From assembly GCA_003231795.1 (NCBI GenBank), contig QIJI01000440.1:1-11680 (forward strand): DNA of 11,680 nt, in the 5' to 3' direction. The notes beneath the pieces were generated by a model, which saw only the letters and a list, made by a program, of their open reading frames with translations, was not told where the DNA came from and ran no database searches. Source of the stretch: Gammaproteobacteria bacterium. GTDB lineage: Bacteria > Pseudomonadota > Gammaproteobacteria > GCA-001735895. Shown piece by piece: positions 1 to 6,796 of this stretch. Position 1 is the first letter of the stretch. Each line of letters opens with the position of its first letter. The translations under genes and the position numbers were made by a program.

Positions 1-54
1 ACTTCGATCAAAGAGGTTGCCCGTGTCGCCGACTTAACCGAGCGAATGAGCTAG
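1..54 (+). CDS. C-terminal end of a GspE/PilB/MshE-type filament assembly ATPase (partial)
   Basis: Frame 1 is open from the window edge and ends at TAG 52-54, encoding 17 residues (TSIKEVARVADLTERMS). The T-S-[IL]-x-E-V-x-R-V pattern is the usual last helix of GspE/PilB/MshE hexameric ATPases, which power pilus or pseudopilus assembly from the cytoplasmic side of the inner membrane. The platform-protein gene begins 2 nt after the stop, the classic E-F gene order, which supports the call. Only the tail is visible, so the Walker motifs and the exact subfamily (PilB, GspE or MshE) cannot be judged. Confidence 0.72.
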   Translation, partial: TSIKEVARVADLTERMS

Positions 55-56
55 TT

Positions 57-1262
57 ATGCCGCTTTTTAAATACAAAGCTATCGATGCCAGCGGCAAGTT
101 TATCTCGGGAAGCCTGGATGCAGGTAATCCCAATGATCTCGAATTGCGGCTCGAGAAAATGGACATGGACCTTGTCACCTTTAAGCTGAAAGATCCGGGT
201 GCGGACATTTTTGGTCGCAACAAGGTTGGCCGTCGAGACCTGATTAATTTTTCGTTTTATCTCGAGCAACTGGTGCGAGCCGGTGTCCCGCTGCTGGAAG
301 GGTTGGCGGATTTACGTGATGGCGAAGAAAATCCGACTTTCCGTGATATCGTAACCGGATTGATCGAGGCCATCGAAGGCGGCAATTCGTTTTCACAGGC
401 GCTCGAGCTTTATCCCAAAATTTTTGACGAAGTGTTCGTTAGCCTGATTCACGTTGGCGAGCGCAGTGGCCGAATGGCCGAGGTACTGGTTGATATTACT
501 GAAACCTTGAAGTGGCAGGATGAGTTACTCTCCAAGGCGCGTAAAATCGTAATGTACCCGTTAGTCATCGGTACGCTGGTATTGTCAGTCATCCTGTTTC
601 TGATGATATTCATTGTTCCGGATATCATGGATGCTATCGTAGGTTTGGGTGGCGTAATCCCGCTGGAGACGCGGATGTTGATGGCGACATCGAACTTTCT
701 GGTCAGTTACTGGTATATCGTTATTGCAGCGCCTTTTGCTACTTTTTTTACACTGAAATATTTTTACACCACCAGCAGCAAGGCAAAATTCAAGATGGAC
801 GGCATGCTGTTAAAGGTTTTCCTGGTTGGCCCGGTTAATGAGAAAATCAAGATTTCAAGATTTACGCGCTACTTTGCACTGATGTTTGCTTCCGGTATCA
901 CGGTGCTCGATGCGATTAATTTGAGCAAGCCGGTGGTCAGTAACGCTGTGCTCGAAGACGGCATCGAACGCGCATGGCAGCAGATTTCTGAAGGTAGCAG
1001 TATTAGTGAAGCGTTCAAGAATATCGGAATTTTCCCGCCGCTGGTCGTAAGAATGCTGCGAGTTGGTGAATCCAGTGGTCAGATGGATAAATCCTTGAAC
1101 AATGTCAGTTATTTTTTCGATCGCGATATCAACGACAGCATCGACAAGATGGAACCGATCATGCAAACCTCGATGATGGCGGGAATCGGAGCTATCGTTT
1201 TGTGGCTGGCACTTTCGGTGATGGGTCCGATTTATGACACCATTGCAACGATCGATTTTTAA
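57..1262 (+). CDS. Type IV filament inner-membrane platform protein (GspF/PilC/MshG family)
   Basis: This 401-residue protein has the full length and layout of GspF/PilC. A short N-terminal region opens with F-K-Y-K-A-I-D-x-x-G. Two homologous T2SSF domains follow (about residues 63-187 and 266-390), each carrying the G-[VI]-x-[LV]-L-[ED] helix and the V-G-E-x-S-G-x-[ML] motif (GERSGRM at 134-140, GESSGQM at 337-343). Membrane segments are predicted at about 167-187, 215-235 and 373-391. In this family the protein anchors the assembly ATPase and helps lift pilin subunits out of the inner membrane. The start lies 2 nt after the stop of the upstream ATPase, so the two are probably translationally coupled. 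The match to the family is strong; the choice between MSHA, T2SS and T4aP subtype rests on the neighbouring genes. Confidence 0.95.
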   Translation: MPLFKYKAIDASGKFISGSLDAGNPNDLELRLEKMDMDLVTFKLKDPGADIFGRNKVGRRDLINFSFYLEQLVRAGVPLLEGLADLRDGEENPTFRDIVTGLIEAIEGGNSFSQALELYPKIFDEVFVSLIHVGERSGRMAEVLVDITETLKWQDELLSKARKIVMYPLVIGTLVLSVILFLMIFIVPDIMDAIVGLGGVIPLETRMLMATSNFLVSYWYIVIAAPFATFFTLKYFYTTSSKAKFKMDGMLLKVFLVGPVNEKIKISRFTRYFALMFASGITVLDAINLSKPVVSNAVLEDGIERAWQQISEGSSISEAFKNIGIFPPLVVRMLRVGESSGQMDKSLNNVSYFFDRDINDSIDKMEPIMQTSMMAGIGAIVLWLALSVMGPIYDTIATIDF

Positions 1263-1272
1263 CGGTACAAAT

Positions 1273-2868
1273 ATGAGAAAAATATTGTATTTCACCGGGT
1301 ACAGAATGGTCGCACAGGAGTGGTCCGGCCATAGTCTCCTGAGCAGCGTTTACTTCGAACCGGATGATCAGGGGCTCGATCTGTTCAGTTCGTATTTGCG
1401 TTCCTTCCGCAATGAACCGGTTCGTTTGCTAGTCGACCTGATCGAAGAAGAGTTTCGCCAGATCAAAATTCCATTACTGCGCGGTGCCGACCGCCGGGCT
1501 ATTCTGAACCGGAACTATGCCAAGTACTTCCGTACCTCTGAATACAAGTTTGCGATATCCCAGTCGGTAGAAAAGAAGGCCCGTAAAGAAGAAAAACTGT
1601 TATTGATTGGACTCACCAATCAATATCTGCTCGAACCCTGGCTGAAAATAATCGAAGAAACCCGAACACCCCTGTCCGGAATTCTCAGTCTGCCATTGCT
1701 GTCTCAAAATTATATCAAGGAACTGAAATCGGATCACAAGGCTGTAATCATGGTAAGCCAGCAAGTGCCGAGTAACCTGCGTCAGTCCGTCTTTATTGAT
1801 GGCAAACTGATTTTGAGTCGGCTGGTGCCGATTGCCAGTTTTTACCAGGGGGATTATGCCTCGGATGTGCTGCGCGATATTGAATCGACGCAACGTTATC
1901 TGATCAGTCAGCGTATTGTCGAGCGTTCTGAAACAGTGGCGGTTCATATTCTCACCAACAAGCGGCATTTCGACAAACTGTTGACGCGTTGCGAAAAAGA
2001 AAGCTTTTTCGATTTTAAAATTCATGAAATCAATGAATTGCTGGAGCGCGAAAAGATCGATACCGGCGATGAGCAGGACTTTAGTTCCGGACTTTACTGT
2101 TATCTGGCAACAAAGAAGCGGTCGGTGAACCACTATGCGCAACCCAAAGAAAGGCGCTATTTCAAGCATCATCGTGCCGGTCTCGTGTTACGGGCCGCCA
2201 GCATCGTATTGCTTGCGGTCGGTCTCGGTATGGCCACCACCAGTGTGGTCAAAGGATGGCTGTATAACGATACCATCGTCGAAACCACGCTGATCGAACA
2301 GAAATACAAGGCCAAATTTAACCAGTTGAGCGAAAACCGGATTGATTCAACTACTTCGACCACCAGCATGCAGCACATTGTTCAAACCGTAGAGACTATC
2401 CAGCAAGAATACCTGCGTGATCCTGAAGAGATGCTGGCATTGATCAGTAAAGATGTCAGCATTTTCTCTGATATCCGCATTAAGAATGTCGAATGGTTTA
2501 TCAGTAACTATTCAGACAGCCTGAGCATCGAAGACGTAAACTGGGAAAGACCGCAAAAACGGCGCAGCGATAAAACTCAAAAGGCCAACAGGAATTTACC
2601 CCCGCCGAAGCAGGGTTATTTCGAAGTTGCCCAGGTGGAAGGTGAATTTATCGATTTCGACGGTAACTATCGTTACGCCCTGAGCGCGGTTGATGATCTG
2701 GAAAAGGCAATGTCGGAATCGGGCAAGTACTTTTCAGTAGAAATTACCAAACGACCGCTCGATATAGAATCGGATAACCGGCTTAGCGGCGACGCCGGTA
2801 CCGGGCGCGGCTCCAGTCTGGTCAATGCCGAGCTCGCGTTTCGAGTCGTACGGGAGGTGGTTAAATGA
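1273..2868 (+). CDS. Bitopic GspL-like / PilM-PilN-like (MshI-like) filament assembly protein
   Basis: The 531-residue protein has three parts: a cytoplasmic region of about 300 residues, one membrane segment at about 303-326, and a periplasmic part. The latter begins with a coiled-coil-like stretch (about 335-400) and ends in an alpha/beta domain (about 448-530, EVAQVEGEFIDFDG onward) resembling the ferredoxin-like fold of PilN and GspL. No actin-type nucleotide motif is obvious by eye in the cytoplasmic region, but its position and size suit a degenerate PilM/GspL cytoplasmic domain. In the family, such proteins link the assembly ATPase to the periplasmic alignment proteins. I chose ATG 1273, 10 nt after the platform gene stop; an in-frame ATG at 1234 would overlap that gene and add 13 unlikely residues. 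The sequence is divergent, so the assignment relies on topology and on following E-F and preceding PilO- and PilP-like genes. Confidence 0.7.
   Translation: MRKILYFTGYRMVAQEWSGHSLLSSVYFEPDDQGLDLFSSYLRSFRNEPVRLLVDLIEEEFRQIKIPLLRGADRRAILNRNYAKYFRTSEYKFAISQSVEKKARKEEKLLLIGLTNQYLLEPWLKIIEETRTPLSGILSLPLLSQNYIKELKSDHKAVIMVSQQVPSNLRQSVFIDGKLILSRLVPIASFYQGDYASDVLRDIESTQRYLISQRIVERSETVAVHILTNKRHFDKLLTRCEKESFFDFKIHEINELLEREKIDTGDEQDFSSGLYCYLATKKRSVNHYAQPKERRYFKHHRAGLVLRAASIVLLAVGLGMATTSVVKGWLYNDTIVETTLIEQKYKAKFNQLSENRIDSTTSTTSMQHIVQTVETIQQEYLRDPEEMLALISKDVSIFSDIRIKNVEWFISNYSDSLSIEDVNWERPQKRRSDKTQKANRNLPPPKQGYFEVAQVEGEFIDFDGNYRYALSAVDDLEKAMSESGKYFSVEITKRPLDIESDNRLSGDAGTGRGSSLVNAELAFRVVREVVK
2852..2857 (+). 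promoter_or_regulatory. Strong Shine-Dalgarno site for the PilO-like gene
   Basis: GGGAGG stands 7 nt before ATG 2865, inside the end of the upstream gene. It supports ATG 2865 as the true start even though this ATG overlaps the preceding stop codon in an ATGA arrangement. Confidence 0.75.
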
Positions 2869-3461
2869 GTATAATCGACTGGTCATATCTCAAGCGCCCT
2901 ATCATCATGGTGATCGCGGCGAGCCTGATTTCGGGTGCGCTGGTCATGGCCAGTTACCAGTACGAAAAAGTGCAGTACGACAAGTTTCAACAGGCGCTTT
3001 CAACCTTGCGCTCGACCCATGAATTATATCGAAATATAGTCAACGATATCGATCTGCTGGATCGGTATCGAAATCTTTACAGTGGATACAAGGCCTCGGG
3101 TCTGGTTGGCAAGGAGCGCCGGCTTAGCTGGATCGAAAGTCTCGAATCTACCAATGAAGTACTGCGTTTGCCAACTTTAACCTATAACCTGCATCCTCAG
3201 GAAGACTTTAAGCGCCCCGGCTTTATTTTAAAGCGCGGGATTAACGTACAGAGCTCGCCGATGGATTTGTCGATGGGATTGTTGCACGAGGAAGACCTGT
3301 TCGCGCTGCTCGAAGGATTGCGCCTGTCGATTAAAAACCTGTTCACGGTCGATAATTGCTCGATTTCACGCAAAATTGGAAGAGGGGGCGTACTGAACAC
3401 CCAGGGCACCAATTTGACAACAAGATGCACGATTCGCTGGGTAACTATCAATGCCAGGTAA
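2865..3461 (+). CDS. PilO/MshJ/GspM-like inner-membrane alignment protein
   Basis: This 198-residue protein has a short cytoplasmic N-terminus, one membrane helix (about 12-30), a coiled-coil-like stretch (about 31-75) and a small periplasmic domain, the layout of PilO, MshJ and GspM. In those families the protein pairs with PilN or GspL in the periplasm and holds the alignment subcomplex together. Two cysteines (C165, C188) lie in the periplasmic part and could form a disulfide. The ATG overlaps the upstream stop by 4 nt, and its own end overlaps the next gene by 11 nt, so translation of all three is probably coupled. Sequence similarity is weak by eye; position and topology carry the call. 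Confidence 0.72.
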   Translation: MSIIDWSYLKRPIIMVIAASLISGALVMASYQYEKVQYDKFQQALSTLRSTHELYRNIVNDIDLLDRYRNLYSGYKASGLVGKERRLSWIESLESTNEVLRLPTLTYNLHPQEDFKRPGFILKRGINVQSSPMDLSMGLLHEEDLFALLEGLRLSIKNLFTVDNCSISRKIGRGGVLNTQGTNLTTRCTIRWVTINAR

Positions 3462-3906
3462 AATAACCACAAGGTTAGTATTGTTGGCCACCGTGATAAC
3501 GAGTGGTTTTCTGACTGCCGGGGCGGCTGAATTATCCACACTTTTCACAACGCCGGAAGAGCGGCAGATTATCAATTCCAATCGATATAAAACCACCAAA
3601 CCCCAACCGGTCAGGGAGGTCGTTAGCAAACCCGAGATTGAACTGGCCACGCAATTACAGGTCTATGAAGAAATCACGCAACAGTACCAGATTTCAGGCA
3701 TCACGATTTCGCAGGAAGGTCCCAGTACGGTATGGATTAATTCGCTCGCCTACGAAGACGGTGAGCGGCTCGAAGATAGCAGCAAGATCAAGGTGATGAC
3801 GGGCGATGAAGTCCGCGTCAGAATAACCGCGCCCGACGGTAAAAATTTTTATGCCACCAGCGGTGAAACCCTGGACGTCACCTATCTGGCGCCCATCGAA
3901 AACTGA
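3451..3906 (+). CDS. Secreted PilP/MshK-like periplasmic filament assembly protein
   Basis: This 151-residue protein begins with a signal peptide (about residues 1-26, cleavage likely after A-G-A-A). The mature protein starts with LFTTPEERQIIN, a pattern seen in MshK-like proteins. Its C-terminal half (about 80-148) has the I-S-G-I-x-I-S-x-x-G-x-S-T-V-W-I-N pattern of the HR/PilP beta-domain that contacts the secretin or alignment complex. PilP itself is a lipoprotein, but there is no cysteine at the cleavage site here and none anywhere in the protein, so it should be processed by signal peptidase I and be soluble, as in the MshK type. The gene overlaps the PilO-like gene by 11 nt and ends 2 nt before the next start. 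Confidence 0.75.
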   Translation: MPGKITTRLVLLATVITSGFLTAGAAELSTLFTTPEERQIINSNRYKTTKPQPVREVVSKPEIELATQLQVYEEITQQYQISGITISQEGPSTVWINSLAYEDGERLEDSSKIKVMTGDEVRVRITAPDGKNFYATSGETLDVTYLAPIEN

Positions 3907-3908
3907 GC

Positions 3909-5954
3909 ATGAAGTTGCAATGCACCAGTCAATCCGGTTACGCCCTGCTATTGTTTGTGCTTGTGATATTGGGAATGGGAGGAATGGGCTTAGCTGGCTA
4001 TGTAGAGATTAGCAGGAAGGATGTGGAGCAACAGCGCTTTCTGCATAATAAACGTGTGCTGGAGGAAGCGAAACAGGCGTTGCTAATGTATGCCTATCGT
4101 TATCCACAATTCAATAATGAGGGTCCGGGGCGCCTGCCCTGTCCCGATATTGACGGTGACTTTGAGGGCGATACTGATTGCACTCTGGTAGGACGGCTAC
4201 CCTGGAACCATACCAACCTCGATTTTTATGACATCCGGGATGCTTACAATCAGCAACTTTGGTATGCACTTTCCGATAGTTTTGATAACACCGGTGGTGG
4301 TGGAGAAATCAATTCGGATACTCCCGGGACGATTACAATCTTCGGACAACGAGGTGACCTCATGTACGACGGCGCGGCTAACGGGGTTGTCGCGGTTATT
4401 TTTGCACCCGGTGAACCGCTCGCCGGCCAGGATCGTAACGCGAATCCAGACGATGCCGCCCATTTTCTTGACGCCTTCGGTGGTTATGACAACAGTAATT
4501 TCGTCGACGAGGAAAGCGATGACTTATCCGATGGCTTCCGCCTCGGGCCGGTCTACGATATTGCGCAAAACACGATCGTTATGAACGATCAAATGATTCT
4601 AATAACCGCCGATGAAATTCTCGAAATGGCAGAGCGTGCGGTACTCAGTACCTACCGTGATTCCATCAATGATTATTTTGCCCGCTTTAATCACTATCCG
4701 TGGTTATATAACTACGACGTGGATGAGGTCGGCGGTACGGCGCCGACACTCGATGATTATCCCGTTAATGTCGTTTTCGATACCGAACGTGACACCCGTC
4801 TGGTTGGGCGACCACCACCGTACAACATTCCAACCCCGAGAGTAGGGCGCGTACCTTCTTTCTATGGTGCTCAGTTCACTGAGGACGGCAGCCTGTCCGC
4901 AGCCACGGAATTAATTCTTGACCTCGATGCTGACTTTCCGCTCAATCCGGCCGCGGTTACTTTCAATGAAACTTTTCCGGCTGCCGCTACTGGGACCCTG
5001 TTGCCGCTGGATGCGGCACCCGTCAACTACACATTCAATGCCGCGGCTGCCGCTAATATGCTTGATGGCTTGTCTTTCGTGGATGTCGATCCGAATACCT
5101 TTGGTACGGGTGGTCATGGTCAGATTGTGATGGAAAGTAGTGCCGCCGAAACGGTGGGCAGCGCGGTGCAGTATTACTGGGACGAAGAACCTATCGCTAT
5201 CGGCAATGGCTGGATTCTGTGCGGGGATGACGGAGACGGAATTCCGGAAGTATCTGACTGCAATCGTGATGCGGGCGGTATCAACGATCCCGGAGGACCG
5301 AACATAACTGCCTCTCAAGTACTCAGGGTGGATATCGGATTTTCGGTGCTCAACCCTACCACCACAGTGGATTTAGATTATGACCCGCCACCCACGATAA
5401 CCTACCAGGGAGCAGACAACACCCGACATGCCAGGATAAAAGGTGACTTTCTCGGGGCCGATGTCGATGTGTCGACGTTTCCGGTTGTCATAAGCTATCA
5501 GTTGGATGAGCATTACTTTTTAAGTTTCGACATTCAAAGATCCGGCTTTCTAGACCCTACCGGGCAGGTTCAAGTAAACAGCTTCGCATTGGAAACCCGG
5601 TATTACCCCGAGTTGCCGCGCTGGGTTTTTAATAACGACTGGCATGAATCGGCCATGCTTGCTTACCCGGATGATTACGCACCCGATGCCGCAACAGCAG
5701 TACCGTTTCCTGCTATCCCACCTTGCACAACGGGAGTGGATTGCCTGTCGCTCGGTAGTACGTCTTTGCCGGTAAATAACAAGGTGGCGATAATGATGTT
5801 AGCGGGAGACCATGACTGGATCGACGAAGGCCTGGACGGGTTAAGCAATGATATCGGAGATGTTTTTGATGCCGGTAATGACGACCTCGACGATATTTTT
5901 GATGCGGATGTAGCCGGGGGTAATGACATGTTTATGATTATCAGCGAGCTATGA
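3909..5954 (+). CDS. Large RLPCPD-family prepilin-like protein lacking Glu5 (possible tip pseudopilin)
   Basis: The 681-residue protein starts with a 10-residue leader ending S-G, followed by a hydrophobic segment YALLLFVLVILGMGG, which resembles a class III (prepilin) signal. Position +5 is Leu instead of the usual Glu, as in GspK- and PilX-type minor pilins. An amphipathic helix (about 36-65) leads to RLPCPD (75-80), Cys91 and GRLPWN (95-100), then NQQLWYALS (114-122). Further on are a D-D-G-D-G-I-P segment that could bind calcium (440-446), the segment LPRWVFNNDWHES (569-581), a C-x5-C pair (606, 612) and an acidic Asp/Asn/Gly-rich tail (634-673). Mature cysteines fall in three near pairs: 78/91, 438/451 and 606/612. 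The size and missing Glu5 suggest a tip or priming subunit, or an adhesin carried on the filament; this is inference. The last 4 nt overlap the next prepilin gene. Confidence 0.75.
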   Translation: MKLQCTSQSGYALLLFVLVILGMGGMGLAGYVEISRKDVEQQRFLHNKRVLEEAKQALLMYAYRYPQFNNEGPGRLPCPDIDGDFEGDTDCTLVGRLPWNHTNLDFYDIRDAYNQQLWYALSDSFDNTGGGGEINSDTPGTITIFGQRGDLMYDGAANGVVAVIFAPGEPLAGQDRNANPDDAAHFLDAFGGYDNSNFVDEESDDLSDGFRLGPVYDIAQNTIVMNDQMILITADEILEMAERAVLSTYRDSINDYFARFNHYPWLYNYDVDEVGGTAPTLDDYPVNVVFDTERDTRLVGRPPPYNIPTPRVGRVPSFYGAQFTEDGSLSAATELILDLDADFPLNPAAVTFNETFPAAATGTLLPLDAAPVNYTFNAAAAANMLDGLSFVDVDPNTFGTGGHGQIVMESSAAETVGSAVQYYWDEEPIAIGNGWILCGDDGDGIPEVSDCNRDAGGINDPGGPNITASQVLRVDIGFSVLNPTTTVDLDYDPPPTITYQGADNTRHARIKGDFLGADVDVSTFPVVISYQLDEHYFLSFDIQRSGFLDPTGQVQVNSFALETRYYPELPRWVFNNDWHESAMLAYPDDYAPDAATAVPFPAIPPCTTGVDCLSLGSTSLPVNNKVAIMMLAGDHDWIDEGLDGLSNDIGDVFDAGNDDLDDIFDADVAGGNDMFMIISEL

Positions 5955-6739
5955 GCGCCATAAAATCATGCAGAGGGTTTACCCTGATCGAGATCGCTAT
6001 CGTACTGATCGTGGTGACCATCCTGATAGGGTATTCGGTGGCATTGCTTCCGGTTCAACAGGAGCTCCGCCAGTATCGGGAGGCGAAGACACAGATGGAA
6101 GGGCTGATCGAGGATTTAATCGCGTTTGCCCAGGTTAACGGACGGCTACCCTGTCCGGATACCAGTGGAGGATCGGGTGCAATCGACGGGCTAGCAGATT
6201 TGCATGCCAATCCAGATTTTGGCTGTGAATCTTTCTTTGGTTTTTTGCCGGCTCGAACACTCGCGCTCTCCGGTGATTTCGATACACTGGGTCGCTTGCT
6301 GGACCCCTGGGGCCAGCCCTATTTGTACTCGGTATCGAATATTAACGCCGGTGGTAATACCGAAATCGATCTCGTTGTTGCCAATGGTATTCGTGACGAA
6401 GGTCTGAATAACGTCGTACCGGATCTCGCAATATGCGATGGCAGTACTGTATCGGGACAGGATATTACCTGTGCAGACGTAACCGGTAATCCGGTACTGG
6501 ATAGTGTGGCGGCGGTGATTGTGTCAACCGGCAAGGATCTTGGTAATGTTGCGTCGAACGTGCAGGTCGAAAATACAGACTTTATGCATGCCGACTTCGA
6601 AAATGGAGACCTCGAGGACAAGGTATTTATCTTCTCGTCCCGAAACGACGCTACCGGAACCGAGTACGACGATCTGGTGTACTGGTTGTCGACGAATCGG
6701 CTCTTTTCGAAGATGATTGAGGCGGATCGGCTACCTTGA
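5951..6739 (+). CDS. RLPCPD-family prepilin/pseudopilin with canonical GFTLIE signal
   Basis: This 262-residue protein has an 8-residue leader (MSAIKSCRG) and the class III signal G|FTLIEIAIVLIVV, with Glu5 present. It should therefore be cleaved and N-methylated by a prepilin peptidase. The N-terminal helix continues to about residue 62. It is followed by NGRLPCPD (63-70), Cys92, G-F-L-P (97-100) and DPWGQPYLYSVS (118-129), then a second cysteine pair (162, 174) and a C-terminal EYDDLVYWLS segment (238-247). It shares the RLPCPD, downstream Cys, G-x-L-P and [WY]-x-Q-x-x-x-Y order with the 681-aa protein just upstream, so the two are probably distant paralogues. The ATG overlaps the upstream stop (ATGA). 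It is most likely a minor pilin of the filament encoded by this operon. Confidence 0.87.
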   Translation: MSAIKSCRGFTLIEIAIVLIVVTILIGYSVALLPVQQELRQYREAKTQMEGLIEDLIAFAQVNGRLPCPDTSGGSGAIDGLADLHANPDFGCESFFGFLPARTLALSGDFDTLGRLLDPWGQPYLYSVSNINAGGNTEIDLVVANGIRDEGLNNVVPDLAICDGSTVSGQDITCADVTGNPVLDSVAAVIVSTGKDLGNVASNVQVENTDFMHADFENGDLEDKVFIFSSRNDATGTEYDDLVYWLSTNRLFSKMIEADRLP

Positions 6740-6796
6740 AGATGTTTCGACAATGCTGGCGATTAATTATTTCGCGGGCTAGAGATGAGCTTAAAC

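Noticed and set aside
1234..1272. Earlier ATG for the GspL/MshI-like gene
   Set aside because: It overlaps the end of the platform gene and adds 13 residues unlike the rest; ATG 1273 gives a clean short spacer.
855..1295. Long antisense open frame opposite the platform gene
   Set aside because: It runs opposite a well-supported conserved gene, and its product shows no recognisable domain; likewise the antisense frames at 1600-2172 and 6319-6753.
6740..6796. Bidirectional terminator in the convergent gap
   Set aside because: I could find no stem of useful length followed by a T-run on either strand.
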